NCBI GenBank assembly: GCA_034509735.1
Contig: JACGWO010000002.1
Location: 42,735,702-42,799,701, forward strand
Length of the DNA: 64,000 bases
Direction: 5' to 3'
Source: Sesamum alatum
Taxonomy: Eukaryota; Streptophyta; Magnoliopsida; Lamiales; Pedaliaceae
The translations under genes and the position numbers were made by a program. The first letter of the stretch is position 1, and each line of letters starts with the position of its first letter. Shown here one piece after another: positions 1-11,786 of the stretch. Below the pieces are notes generated by a model that was not told the DNA's origin, searched no databases, and worked only from the letters and a program-made list of their open reading frames with translations.

Positions 1-84
1 CTATTGCTATTCTTGGAGTGTCAATTATTTACAAGATCGAATGCGAAACACTTCTTCTGCAAGAGCTTCAAAGCCTACTTACGT

Positions 85-1563
85 TCACATAATTAAAGTT
101 TCATTCTCCCGGACAGCAGCGTTCTCCCGGACAGCAGCGTGTATATCTGGAAGCTCGGAGCTAACAGAAAATCTAAGCCAGCTCTTCTTCTCACCGTGCT
201 TGATACACGGTTGCAATATCATCCCAATCACAACAGCAACAAGACTAACAATCATAACTTTGAGCGAGGAGAGAGCCAAGACAACGCAAATTAATATGGT
301 TGGCGGGACGCACATGAGAATAGCACCAACGGTCCCCACTGGTATCTTGTAAGGCCGAGGGGCGGCTGGGGCTATAATTCTAAGCCGCACAAATGCTATA
401 AACTCCAGTATCATCCCAAAGCAATACAAGAAGTTTTCTGCAGCTACTATCTCTTGAAAGCTCAGCCACGAAAGCAGCACAACACCAGAAGCTGAAAACA
501 GGATCCCCACGAGCGGAGTTCCATAACGGGATCTCCTTGCAAAGAACTCGGGAAGCATCCCTCTTTCAGCCATACCAAGCAGCTGAAAAGAATCGCTGCT
601 CATTTCTGCCACGAACATGCCCATATTTGACATTGCTGCAGCCCCCTGAATCCACCATCTCAACCACACTCCACCAATAATCTTCGCTACATTTGAGAAG
701 TAACCGTCTGTCCACAAGTCTTGATGCAGAGGGATAGCGCCAGTGCCGGTCAGTAGAGGAAAGAAATATCCGAGAACGACAAGAATCAGTGCATAGAACA
801 GAGCTTTTGGCAGAGTTCTCTGCGGGTTTTCTACTTCTCCTGCAAGTGTACTTATTGAGTCCCAATAGTTCAGGTTCCAGAAGAGAGTATTCAGATACAA
901 ATTCCAGTCCACATTGTGAATATCTGTAACTAACCATCTTTTAGGCTTCAACTTTGGGATTGAAATGAATCCCATGACCACAAAAGGAAGAATAGAGAAA
1001 ACTCCAAGAAGTACAGCAACCCATCCGACAATTGTTAAACCTCGATAGTTCATGTACGTTAGGACGATCGTCAAGGCCACCACGGCCATGACCCTAGGCA
1101 GACCACCACCTAACGCAGGGATTCCCGATTTCAGATAATCAAGAAACAGTACAGGGTAAAGGGCATTGTCGATGACTCCACTCAGCCACTTCATCCACCC
1201 TTGCTGAAACCCCCAGAACGGTCCCAAAGCCGACGAGACCCAAACTACATAACCACCATTTTCAGGAAACATAGTGCCCATCTCTGCAGTTATTAAGGCC
1301 TCTGGAACACTCCATATTAATGGGAATATCAAAAAGCCAGCAAGAGCAAGAAGCGGACCGGCAGCATGAACACTATCTTCAATACCGAAAGGCCCTCCTG
1401 ATACCTCATAAAATATGAGGAAAACGAGGGGCAACACCGAGACTTTCCTACCATGATTTACTCTAGGAGAAGGACCTTCACTAATTCCTACATAATCAGC
1501 ACCACCATCTTCCCCCATTGTATTGGAAGTTTGTCCACTTCCACCGTTCCTCAATTTCTGCAT
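85..1563 (-). CDS. PUT: Polyamine uptake transporter (PUT family), main exon
   Basis: This exon encodes an APC-superfamily polyamine:H+ symporter of the plant PUT type, which takes up putrescine, spermidine or related compounds across a membrane. The open frame gives 492 residues if it starts at the ATG at 1563. About 12 hydrophobic segments are visible. The signature stretch [20 protein letters not shown] begins near residue 40, followed by an [21 protein letters not shown] region and [20 protein letters not shown], all very typical of plant PUTs. A second in-frame Met (MGEDGG) lies 15 codons in. The codons before AAA at 1557 read ATG CAG, so CAG could also be a splice acceptor joining the exon at 3712-3897 in phase. 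The C-terminal tail carries a duplicated AAVREN hexapeptide. Family assignment is firm; the exact start is not. It looks closest to Arabidopsis At1g31830, from memory. Confidence 0.95.
   Translation of the reverse strand: MQKLRNGGSGQTSNTMGEDGGADYVGISEGPSPRVNHGRKVSVLPLVFLIFYEVSGGPFGIEDSVHAAGPLLALAGFLIFPLIWSVPEALITAEMGTMFPENGGYVVWVSSALGPFWGFQQGWMKWLSGVIDNALYPVLFLDYLKSGIPALGGGLPRVMAVVALTIVLTYMNYRGLTIVGWVAVLLGVFSILPFVVMGFISIPKLKPKRWLVTDIHNVDWNLYLNTLFWNLNYWDSISTLAGEVENPQRTLPKALFYALILVVLGYFFPLLTGTGAIPLHQDLWTDGYFSNVAKIIGGVWLRWWIQGAAAMSNMGMFVAEMSSDSFQLLGMAERGMLPEFFARRSRYGTPLVGILFSASGVVLLSWLSFQEIVAAENFLYCFGMILEFIAFVRLRIIAPAAPRPYKIPVGTVGAILMCVPPTILICVVLALSSLKVMIVSLVAVVIGMILQPCIKHGEKKSWLRFSVSSELPDIHAAVRENAAVRENETLIM
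104..139. repeat. 18-bp in-frame tandem duplication in PUT C-terminus
   Basis: The 18-mer ttctcccggacagcagcg occurs twice back to back (104-121 and 122-139). On the minus strand it doubles the hexapeptide AAVREN in the cytosolic C-terminal tail of the transporter without breaking the frame. Confidence 0.9.
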
Positions 1564-3711
1564 TCAGTATCCAATCATCAACATGACTAACTATATAATG
1601 TACCGGAAAAATAGGAAATGACTCTAGAGAAAAATAATTAAGCAATCTTTCCATAAATGAGAAGCAGAAAGTTAACTCCATATCCAGACAAGTAAACAAT
1701 AAACACAATGCAGTAAACTGTAAATGCATCAAAATCAATTCAAGCCTTCATGAACAGAAACTACAGCATAACCATAGATTCAATGCAGACGGCCTGCCAA
1801 AATTACACTTTCAGTCCCAGATTCAAACATTTATACTTTACGAGATTTCCAAAATGGTCGCAAATTTGAGAAAAACCATTTTGAAAAGCCCGTAAAGCAA
1901 CTACATGTAATGTGTTGAACCCTGACTTATGGGACTGAAAGTGTAATTTTGCGCAGACTGCCCATGTCATTGCAGATGCAAGAATAAATTGAAATCTTGA
2001 TCAAATAAATTGGGAAGATGGGAAGAAAAGCTATAATTCACAAACCTAATGTAATTATGTAAGTGATAATCAGTCTCAAAATGAACCAGTTAAGAACAAA
2101 AACACTTGTTCTGAAGAAATACCAAATGGGCTCAGCTCATCAGACATATGTCCATAAATCCAATGATACTGGAGAAAACACTCAAGGTCACTTATGCAAT
2201 GGGAACATCAAATCAAATCCCACCGAAATACCAGCTGCTGAAACCCACACACACAGTTGACCAGAAAGGCAGAAACAGGAATAGGACACCCCAGAAACCA
2301 ACCCAAATTCAAAGATAATCAGATTCATTCCATAGCAAAGAAAACAACCATTTCTTGAAATGGGAAATCATGAACAAACCAAACACAAACAGAACCCACT
2401 TGATAAAATTCAACATGCATAAGTACAGTGGAGACGGGAGAGGAAGAGAGAAGCCATGAAACACAGCAGACCTTGTTCCCAGCAAAATTACAAATCAAAA
2501 TCTTTGGGAAAGGAGAATTTGGCAGTAGGCTTACGTGCAGGAATATATTATATTTGTGTATGCATTCAGTGGGAAACAGAGTGTAAGTGCGTCTTCATAG
2601 TACTCCTCCACGCATCAAGAATCAACGATTCACGTGTAAATGTTTAAAAATTTGAACCAAGAAATCATCTGGTTTCAAGGGCCCAACAAAACAAATGAAT
2701 ACATGGGGTGGCCCCAATCCCAATGATGAATGGGCTTTTGCATCTTCATGTGTGATTAAACTTCCCCAAGAAATAAAGAAGCCCGCAACCGATGATCCAT
2801 TAGCCGAGCGGTGTGGTTGAGGTTTCACACTCAACAGGTCGTGGGTTCGAATATTACATATGTAGAATGTTGTTTAATTTATAGAATATTTGTATTATTC
2901 TTCTAGTTGCTTTAATATTGATATTGATGGATTTAAAGATGTTATATTTTTAAATTAATAATTAAAAGATAATATTTATTTTCCTTAATCATACTTAGAA
3001 TGTGGTCACAACACCCAACAGATGAGTTGTGAATGTATTCCCAATTTCCGGACAATCTTGGAGAATCCAACTGATTTTTACATGGTTTAGACATTGTCCT
3101 TTTTCCCTGCAACTGACCCAAGAGTACTAAAATATTCGTCCTGCTAATGCGAATGGGACGTCCAACTGCCAAAACCAATCCCTCCCGTCAACCCAAACTC
3201 CCACAAACACCTTATTGGTCTCTTATTACAATTCGAAATCTTTTTATCTGTATTATGTTTGACTGCTTCGAATTAATTACAGAATAAGTATAATATATTT
3301 GTCACAAATTGATACTTGTACGAACAGTTGGAGACATAATAAAAAATTGATTATATGATCAAAAAGTTGTAGACAACAGAAAAGTTGCATTAACGAAATA
3401 TATGGTAGTCGGAGAATTTATAAGAAACAGTCACTTTGAACTCATTATTCAAAAAACACAATTACATGCATTGATGAGCTTAAAAACAATCGAACAATTT
3501 CAATCATACCACGTCAGCACAACGTAATTTTTCAGTACTACAAGATGACTCAGCTCAATATGATACTTTTACATACAAGATTTCTACAATATCTACATAT
3601 TTTTACATCGATCTTTTCAATAATTAAAAAACTTGCACATTAAAACGGACAAGAACCCTATGAACACCTTCAAAACACACACAGACACACACACACGTGG
3701 TAATTAATTAC
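1564..3711 (-). other. Probable first intron or upstream region of PUT
   Basis: No convincing ORF is present. The stretch is moderately AT-rich and holds a tRNA-like fragment near 2797-2860. It is best read as the large first intron of the PUT transcription unit. Confidence 0.5.
2797..2860 (+). repeat. tRNA-like fragment, probable SINE head or tRNA pseudogene
   Basis: An A-box-like TAGCCGAGCGGT (2801-2812) and a B-box-like GGTTCGAAT (2844-2852) are spaced as in a tRNA of the Ser/Leu kind. The 5' acceptor stem and a matching 3' end are missing, and AT-rich sequence follows, so a functional tRNA is unlikely. A tRNA-derived SINE head is the best reading. It resembles neither of the SINEs at 44.7 and 57.1 kb. 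Confidence 0.5.
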
Positions 3712-3897
3712 CTGGTCGTCATGAGTTATCTGATCAGAGGTCTGCGTTTCATCAGTATCAGCAACTGCTAGTTTCACTGTTCCATCCGCGTCCGCGTCGG
3801 CGGCTGCGTTTTGGGCCGTGGGGATATCTACGGAGGCATCATGTATTTCAGACACTGAACTACTCCTCTTAGTACTTATCTCTACCGCCGCCGCCAT
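3712..3897 (-). CDS. PUT: Candidate 5' coding exon of the PUT gene
   Basis: A 62-codon open stretch starts MAAAVEISTKRSSSVSE and ends ITHDDQ at a good donor (CAG|GTAATT; donor GT at 3711-3710). It is acidic, with an ADADAD run and many Asp, Thr and Ser, and has no membrane segment. Joined to an acceptor at TGCAG|AAATTG (exon start 1557) it stays in frame (phase 0) and would give a 552-residue PUT with a soluble N-terminal extension; the intron would be 1558-3711. Just upstream, at 4037-4066, is a GA-rich run (CT-rich on the transcript strand), typical of plant 5' leaders, so transcription probably begins near 4100. Against this, the acceptor has a poor pyrimidine tract, and the exon might instead be part of a leader or another transcript. 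No other minus-strand gene lies between it and PUT. Confidence 0.45.
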
Positions 3898-4036
3898 TGG
3901 TTGCAAGGGAAGAAAAAAAGACCCAAGAAAGAAAAGGACAGATATTGTTTCTTACAAGGACATATCTATATATAAAATTCATGCAAAACCCTTATTTTTT
4001 ATTTATTGTTTTACTATAATGTATAATGTTGAGAGC

Positions 4037-4066
4037 GAAAGACAGAGAGAGAGAGAGAGAGAGGAG
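4037..4066. repeat. GA/CT microsatellite in the probable PUT leader
   Basis: A run of GA dinucleotides, CT-rich on the minus strand, lies just upstream of the candidate first PUT exon. Such pyrimidine patches are common at plant transcription starts. Confidence 0.6.
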
Positions 4067-4611
4067 GGGGAGATAAGATAAGAGGAGGAAGGCTGGAGAG
4101 GGGGACAATTCTGATTTAACAAGATATGATCTTGCAGAGTTGAGTTATTGTAGACAAATATCACACATAGGAACTCTGTCATAACCGATTTTGTTGTGTT
4201 TGGATTGATTGATTTGAAATTAAGTATATTTTTAAAATATAATCATAAATTTGTTGTGCTGTTCGAATGATCTCGTATATGTTGATTTCAAATCATTCAA
4301 CTGTTATTCTGAGTTATACTAGTAGTATTGTAGTGGATTTTAAATTCGTTTGGTATGACATAATTTTATTTATTTTTTAAATTATTCGCTCAAATTCAAT
4401 TCTCCATTTGCATACAACTTTTAAATTATTTTGGACAAATTATTTAAGTTAGTAATTTATTTAAAAAAATATTTTATATATGCAGCATGCCTAAAGATAT
4501 TTATTACTTGATGTACCATTTTACGTGTATATATGTTCTACTAGCACTTAATTAAATTTAGGTTGTGAGTTTGCTCTAGTTTTCATCTAGTAGTAATTAT
4601 AAATTACTAGT

Positions 4612-5094
4612 TGATCCGGGTCAGTTACTCAACCTCTAACGTAGTCAAAACATGTTGTCTCCTAGGATCCTCTGCGAACTTGATCTAGTAACTTGTCGCA
4701 AACAATGAGGTTCTTGAGAAGAGAGCAAACGTGATGTTAGCTGGGATGGTCCCCGACGCGAAAACTCTCCGATACTTAAGCCAGAACGTGTTTGAGATAG
4801 GAATAATCAATCAAGAGTAGTTAAAGCTGTAATAAATGCACATACCCATAATAAATGAGAATGTCAGTTATTTATAGCATCATGTGTACGGATTTATCCG
4901 ATCCACGTGACTAATCCTGATAATTTTTTGCTGGAGAATCGACGGCCCTTTATAGTTCTCCTTCGCCGGGTCGCCAATTCAGATCGGATCGAGAATACCC
5001 GACCCGACTCAAGAGTGCGCGGATCCTGATGGCATTAGCTTAATTTATGCCCTCTTCGAGGGGATTTTGGGTAATGGGGAGATAACCCCCATCA
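4612..5094. mobile_element. Solo LTR with 5-bp target duplication
   Basis: The 483-bp unit begins TGATCCGGG and ends CCCCCATCA (TG...CA, inverted TGAT/ATCA ends) and is flanked by identical pentamers CTAGT at 4607-4611 and 5095-5099. It is more GC-rich than its surroundings and has no coding capacity, as expected for a solo LTR left by recombination. A phrase around 4771 (GATACTTAAG) and the terminal AACCCCCA are shared with a degenerate copy near 38.8-39.3 kb. The superfamily is not determined. Confidence 0.75.
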
Positions 5095-5099
5095 CTAGT

Positions 5100-7690
5100 A
5101 TTGATTAAAGTCTACCCACCCTATCAATCAAAATAAAATGGTAATTAGTTTAAACAAATTGGGTCCAATTTCCTACCCTATGAATAACGATTAAATAATG
5201 TGGATTTTATTAAGATACATATTTAGATTAAATAGGGTCATGAATTTTATAAAATGTTATTAAAGATAATTTTATAATTAGTGTATTTAAGATAGAATAA
5301 AGGAAAGGGAAAAAAGAAAAGCTATGCACAGCTATGTTGAATCAATTTGTAGCCACTTATAAAAAGGCAAAATAAAAAATTAAAAGAGTGAGAAAGACAG
5401 GAAATTTTAATTAGCCCAGACCGGATCTGGCCAAATTTTAATAAATTAATGATAATTGTAATATATTTATCATATGATTGGTGTACAGTTTGGAAAAAAT
5501 GATCATGATAAGTAGATCACGTTTGTAATGTAGTCGATTGGGTTCAACTAGACCTGATTTATGTAAAAAAATTTATATGAAATACATTTGTCATGTGATT
5601 GATATACCTTTTAACTCATTGAATCAAGCACATTATAAATTTTATTGTAGATCAATCATATAATAAATTTAAACTAATCATTGTACAATTAACCTGAGTT
5701 GAATCGAATTCCGATCAATTGAATTTCAAATTCTTCATGATAAGTTTATTTAATTTTTGTTGTATAATTTTAAATTCAAAATTTGAAAATTTTTAAATTT
5801 AATTTTAAATTATATTTTATTGCATATTGATGAATCTAAAATTCTTTTGAAGTGGAATTATTAGATCAAATCTTTTCATTAGATCCAAACTATCAATTCA
5901 AATGTAACTTTAGAAAATTTTCATTTTAGCAATTATCGACTCGCCAGTAAAGTTCAATTGGTTGAACTGATATCACCACCCTTTATAAGATCTTTATGAG
6001 TTGAAGAAGCTCTGAGCTAAATATTAGATAACTATTGAGCTCCTTGTTCTAATGAGTTAACTGAGCTATGGTGAATACTATCAGGTTTAAATGCTTTGAG
6101 ATCGTTAAGACTGTAATATTCCTCAATAACGAAGAATCATTGTGATTTATGACTTCGAAAAGTACTTGAAGCGGCACATTCCAGCCCGTAAGTCTAAGGA
6201 TTTGTAATTCACAGTGCTAGCAGATCAGGTATTCAGGGAATCCTCCAGAGATAGATGGATAGAGATTCTGAATTACTCATTTCAGGCTTCAACAGAAACT
6301 CTAACTTTTGAGACTGGGTGCCCTTGCTCCGGATAATAAGGATTATTGATCGACATCGAAGTATCCTTTCACTCTCATGCTTTCATAGGAAAAGATTATC
6401 TGGACTGGTCACCCGCGTGCTAAAGCATGGTATATGGTAAAAAAAAGATTTCCTCCTAGTGAATTCTTCATCTATGGATTTTCCCGCATTATTATAAATA
6501 AAAATGTATCGTTCAGGCTCTATGTAATTGAGCTCGACTGAAAGGTTTGAAGATGCTCGACTAACGGAAGTAACTCAATTGATGACGAGGGAGGCTAGGT
6601 GGTGTAGTTTACTTTTTTATAGGTAGATAGGACCGTCGAAACTCTACTTCCTAAATAATTGATCGATTTCCTGTTCTCTCTATCTCCAATTCGAATTTTT
6701 CACCTTAAAATAATAATAAAATAATAAATAAAAAATAAAGGCAAAAGAGTACTTAGTCTACATACAATTATTCATGGTCACATGCCTATGCCTACACGTA
6801 ATCGCTAAAATTTGAGAACGTAGCATGGCCGCCACCACTTGATTTTATTATCATTAATTATTTTTCATTTATTGAATTTTTTTTTTAATTGTCTGTAACT
6901 CTCAACTTACATACAGAAACAAATTAAATACTTTTACCTTTAAATTTTAATATGCAATAAAAAAATATTTATAGGATAAGTAAATATTAAGTAGGGGTGT
7001 ATCTTGCATGCAAAAATACAAATTGAATTTTCTATTCTAAATTTTATTGCATCTTTCATTTAATATATATATATATATATACAGTATAAAATTATTCCTT
7101 AAACAATGAGCTATAAGACATAAATTAAATATAAATACAGTTATTAATATTAAATTATACTTAAGGTAAATAATTTTTCTGCATCATGTTTTCCTCTTGA
7201 TAGGGGTTACGCCCTATTTATACTGAAAATACATAAATACCCTAAAAAAGAGGCCAAAATTGCATATGGGCAAGTACATGCACTTGACTCTATAAATACT
7301 CTTGTTCCACCACATTAATGGTAAGATTTATTGTTAGTATTCGACCTATTACTCCACTTAGATCGCATATTAGTCATCTCGAGCTTGAGCTGACTTAAGC
7401 ATCGGATCGAGGTCGCTAACCAAGGTGTTACCAAAGATCGTTATCTGCTACCCGGATCACCTCTGCTTCAGCAATTTTTTTTAGAATGAAAATTACATGA
7501 TATCATTAATATTTTAATAAATTGAATAATAATAAATATATCAAGATAACTGAAAACAAAGAAATAAATTTTCATAAAATGAAATAAATATTCACGAACA
7601 TCGAACAGATAAAGTGAATAAACTTTTTCTCTAGGGGTGAAGAAAAAGAATGTACACACATAAAAGAAGAAAGGAAGAAAAATACTTTAC
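5100..7690. other. Intergenic AT-rich repeats, no gene recognised
   Basis: No credible ORF. 5940-6640 is less AT-rich and may be a decayed transposon. An AT microsatellite sits at 7063-7080. 7200-7460 has LTR-like sequence (TATTTATACTG and a CTTAAGCATCGGA phrase), but no ends could be defined. Confidence 0.5.
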
Positions 7691-7866
7691 ACAAAGTATT
7701 CGAAAATTCCCCAACTTTACATTATTGCATGTACAATTTATTCGCTCTACGCAACATTAAAAACTCCGTCCCACATTCGCATTCGTTGCCAGTGGGTGTT
7801 CATCAGCAAACCAGATCTCTCAACTCTCTGAGACTGCGAGCAGAGCACGCATCCGAGTTCAGAAAC

Positions 7867-9357
7867 ATGGGTTTGAAGGTACGTCAGTTGAATGTCTCAT
7901 ATACTATTTCACAGCTTCACCATTGTTCTTTCTTTTCTTACTGAAAATTTTCTCGGCGGTTTTGGCATGATGTGCTTATCCTTTCTTATTCAATCATGTG
8001 TTTGCTGATCAGGGCATGTTCTGGTATGCGTTAAATGTGATTCGTGTGATTTGAGACTTGTATTGGATCTGTTGTTCAGGGGGGGTTGCGGCATTGATTG
8101 ATGAAATTGGTAAAGATTGAGTCTTTAGTGTTGGATCTGTTTATTGGGATTATGGGTTTTGAGTAATATACTGATTTGTTGTTGAATTTGTGGAGAAGTT
8201 ATACGGGTTTACTTTAATTTTTCGTTTCTCCGCCTAGATCTGTGTGCAATTGTTGATCAATGTTCTTATTCTCCGGACGTGATTTTGCACTCAGTGGGGC
8301 ATGTTCTTGGAACTCTGAAGATAGCCTGAGGAGCCCATTAGATTGTTTTTGTTCGAGTTTTGAACTTAAAGAGGTTCTGAGTTTACTCCGTTATCTTGGA
8401 TTTCATGTTCATGATTAGATGTATCTGAGTGGAAAATAGAGTGTAGACTGTGTGAAAGGGTATGTTGCATGGACACATCTTTAATCTTTGTTTCAGTACA
8501 TGATTAAATCTTGGATCGTTTAACGAGTTGCGATTAGGAATCCTTGTCTGCTGAATTACTAAACCTCAATGCTTGTCGAAAGTCTGTGTGTAAGCTGTGT
8601 TTGATAATCCTTAAAGAGTTTAGCCTTTTGTTACCTCAGTTGCTTAATTTCTTTCCAAGCTGAATTCATGGCAAGTTAATGTGTCTGAGCATACGAGATG
8701 AATAGAGTGAAGCGTAGCTTCTGTGTAAGGGAATCGTTTGGACACCCCGATTTATTTCTAGGAATGACATTTGGGCAGCTGTGTTCTGTCTTCATAGTAC
8801 AACTCCTTGCAATATCACTAAGGCTGAGAAGTCATTGTTCATGCTTTGACAAAATCGCTATCCGTTTACTGAAGTTGAAGCCGAACTTTTCTCTTGCTCC
8901 AGGAGGAATTCGATGAGCATTGTGCAAAAGCCAAGACCTTGCCTCAGAATACCACCAATGAGAACCTGCTTATTCTGTATGGATTATTCAAGCAAGCCAC
9001 AGTTGGAAACGTCAATACAAGTACGTATACCAAGTAATCGTAGTCTGCATCACATATCTCTTCTCCTTGTGCAAATTGAAACGAGATTATTTTGTGACAA
9101 ATTTCAGGCCGTCCCGGTATGTTTAACATGAAAGACAGGGCAAAGTGGGATGCATGGAAGGCTGTTGAAGGTATTTGACTCGGATTTTCCCTCTTAAGAA
9201 TCTGTCTGCCGATCCATGCTATCACTGAACATCTCGAGCTTAAGGTTGACCACCGTATATTTTTCCACTTATGGCAGGAAAATCCCAGGATGAAGCAATG
9301 GGTGATTATATCACCAAGGTGAAGCAGTTGCTTGAAGAAGCTGCTGCTTCGAGTTGA
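7867..9357 (+). CDS. ACBP6: 10-kDa acyl-CoA-binding protein, copy 1
   Basis: Exons 7867-7878, 8903-9020, 9108-9170 and 9278-9357 join in phase to a 90-residue protein, the normal size of cytosolic ACBP6-type proteins. These bind long-chain acyl-CoA esters in the cytosol and buffer or deliver them to lipid metabolism. It reads MGLK|EEFDEHCAKAKTLPQN..., then LLILYGLFKQATVG, SRPGMFNMKDRAKWDAW and AMGDYITKVKQLLEEA. Residues known to contact ligand in the family are present: Tyr and Lys of YGLFK, Lys of AKW and Tyr of DYITK. All introns are GT-AG. The tiny 12-nt first exon is typical of the family. This copy is nearest the family consensus (KAKTLP kept), so it is probably the ancestral or main gene. 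Its promoter differs from those of copies 2 and 3 beyond about 175 bp upstream of the ATG. Confidence 0.95.
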
Positions 9358-10068
9358 ATTACTTGAATTAAGTGCTCATCTCGGAATTATTTGTGCCTGG
9401 CTTTCTGAACCACTATGATGAGTACTCTGGTTTTCGACGTTTGTAGTCTCCATCCGCTGGTGATCTCTGATCTATTTATGCTTGAACTGATCTTTGCTCT
9501 GTACTATGAATCCATGATATATCAATAATGATGCTTTCAATGTTATCTTCTGGTTGAGTTTGAGAATTAGCTGTGACGATGTGCTTGCAGCCCGTCTGCC
9601 CGATTCAGGCCGAGCTTGTTCTTGGCCTCACACCCGATATGCTCGATTCCATCAAGTTGCCATAGTTGTTTATCTGTTCCTACTAAAGCCCTTTGGACCC
9701 AATGCCAAAAGAACTATTCCCATTATCTGGTCCCCTATGCCGAATAAACAATAGATTCCAAGTTTTCCAATGAACTCATTATCAGGACCACCACCGGAAC
9801 CCTCTATAAATCACTGTCACAACATGGAATCTGCGTTCAAGATGACCAGAAAACCATGTTTGGTAATGTTTTTTCACAATGTTTGGATGTCTTGTAGAAA
9901 ATATGTCACCTTCCCATTGCAATTTCCAGCTCAAACATTGTAATCTCACGACATCCCAAGACTTACCGCCCGACTCCCCTTCGTATAAGAATCAGTATGG
10001 ACCAAAAACGACACACTTGATCCACTAGCGACCTCGTCTCATGGTTTAATGATCATTAAGTATCATCA

Positions 10069-10434
10069 GTTTCAGATGCATGTTGCTGCAGCCGAAAGGC
10101 TTCAAGCAAATACTCTTCAGTTTGCCTTTGTATTCGAAACTCTGAACTGAGGATGGGCTCGTTGGGATCACTGGCTTGCTGTAGGAGAAAGGGTTCTTTT
10201 AGAACACAGTCTTTTAAGGTAGCATAATCAATTGAACAACAAGACTTATAGTAAACAAATCAAAGCTCAAACTGAAGGAGAAAGCAATGTCTGTGTAGTT
10301 GGATGTTATTTCCATCACAGAAGATCAAGAATCATGTATTAGAAGAACCAGGTAACAAATGTTTTTACATGATTCCAGCAAGAGCCCAAGTCAAATTCCA
10401 GCCAAACTAAGAGTCGGGACGTAGGAGTAGTTGA
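10069..10434 (-). pseudogene. Fragment A of the coiled-coil gene (exon 4 piece plus introns)
   Basis: 10069-10181 is a clear copy of the first part of exon 4 of the coiled-coil gene at 17597-19950 (QASDPNEP, then RQTEEYLLEAFRLQQ-like coding, minus strand), with the rest of that exon missing. The following 10184-10434 matches intron-like sequence of fragment C (14758-14910 and 15220-15330) rather than the functional gene. No start and no complete exon remain. It lies downstream of ACBP copy 1, in the same convergent position the real gene holds to ACBP copy 3. Confidence 0.8.
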
Positions 10435-11226
10435 CAATGTTTTCAGAACTGGATTGGGGAACGAACTGGTTAAGCTATTGGGTAACTGGTCTGATTGGTT
10501 GGACCAAATTAAATAAATTGGTTGATCCCGACCCTATTATATATACATATGTGTATATATATATATATGCACACACATAATATATTAATTAAACAAAAAT
10601 ACGAGAAAAATAAAAGCAAACTTAAAATAAATATATATAAAAAAACCAACAACATCAACACATGTTAAAAAAAAAGAGTTGGAAGAAAAAAAATATTTGC
10701 CTGCATAATATTGAAGATGGAAGAAAAAAAAAAGGATACAATATATTATTTTTTAAAATTTGGGAAGAAGTTGAGTTTGATTTTAATCAAACAAAACAGA
10801 GGTAGCAAACAATTTCTCCATATATATATATATATATATATAAAGAAAGTGCAAAAAGATTGGAGAAAAAGGAGAAAAAATAGATGAAGAAGAAAGGGAA
10901 GGTCAAATCTTATTGTCCCACGTTGGAAAAGTAAACACTTCAGCCTATAAATAAGGAATAGTTTAAACCAAGCTTAATGTCACACATTGTAAAATCATAA
11001 ACCAAGTTTAAGTGTTTGAGACTATAAATATGAAAAAGTTTAAGCCCATAAAATATTTACATTACACTACATTTTAATTGGTTTTGATCGGGCCATTGGG
11101 TGACAGGTTTGATTGATTTTGACCAATTCACACTAATTTTGACCTTACTAATTTTGAGCCTATGAACTTGTCTAGACATGTGACCGGTTTCTGGTTGAAT
11201 CGAACGGTCCGACTTTTAAAACGTGC
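10435..11226. mobile_element. Non-autonomous hAT-like element with 8-bp TSD
   Basis: The 792-bp AT-rich insertion begins CAATGTTTTCAGAACTGG and ends with an imperfect inverse, GACTTTTAAAACGTGC. It is flanked by identical octamers GTAGTTGA (10427-10434 and 11227-11234). The paralogous duplicate near 15325 carries the uninterrupted empty site (GGAGTAGTTGATCTC). An 8-bp TSD and TTTTAAAA/CCGG-type ends point to hAT. No transposase ORF is present. Internal AT microsatellites lie near 10550 and 10821. Confidence 0.8.
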
Positions 11227-11234
11227 GTAGTTGA

Positions 11235-11786
11235 TCTCTAACAAAGATATGTTAGATAAGCAATTCCTAGTATCATTCTTAAATCTTAAGTTTATACTGT
11301 ATTTTACTATGTGCGGACTGCAGACCAACTTTTTCTCAGGAAAGAAATCCAAACAATGTCAACAGTTCTTGTAAAGGCCAAGCACACACACACACAGACA
11401 CTGGTCATAAACTTCTCCCAAAGGCCAGGTCCCGTCAAAGAGCTCCGCTGACATGAAGCAGTCGCAGACGTGATTCCAGTCGTCGAGAGGAAGCCGAGCA
11501 AGAATATGAAAGATAAGGAAAAATGCTCAAAGCCAAGAGATAAGGAAATGAAAGGGGAAAACCAATGGAAGAAGGGCATCAGAAACCCTTTGGTGTACGA
11601 GAGAATATGAAATGGAAATGCACAAAGACAACTAAAAAAAAAAAAAAGGATTCGAAAATTCCCCAACTTTACATCACTGCATGTAAGAATTCGCTCTACG
11701 ACACCTTAAAAACTCCTTCCCACATTCGCATTCCTTGCCAGATATCTCAACCCTCAGAGACTAGGAGCAAAACTGAGTTCAAAAAG
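11235..11786 (+). promoter_or_regulatory. Upstream region of ACBP copy 2, derived from a neighbour gene's intron
   Basis: About 11360-11600 (starting ACAGTTCTTGTAAAGGCC) is homologous to intron 1 of the coiled-coil gene (18531-18735). Only the last roughly 140 bp (from GATTCGAAAATTCCCCAAC at about 11650) matches the sequence upstream of ACBP copy 1. Copy 2 therefore kept a short core promoter joined to intron DNA. Promoter function is inferred from position. Confidence 0.6.

Noticed and set aside
2797..2860. Functional tRNA gene
   Set aside because: A and B boxes are present, but no acceptor stem pairing or proper 3' end could be found.
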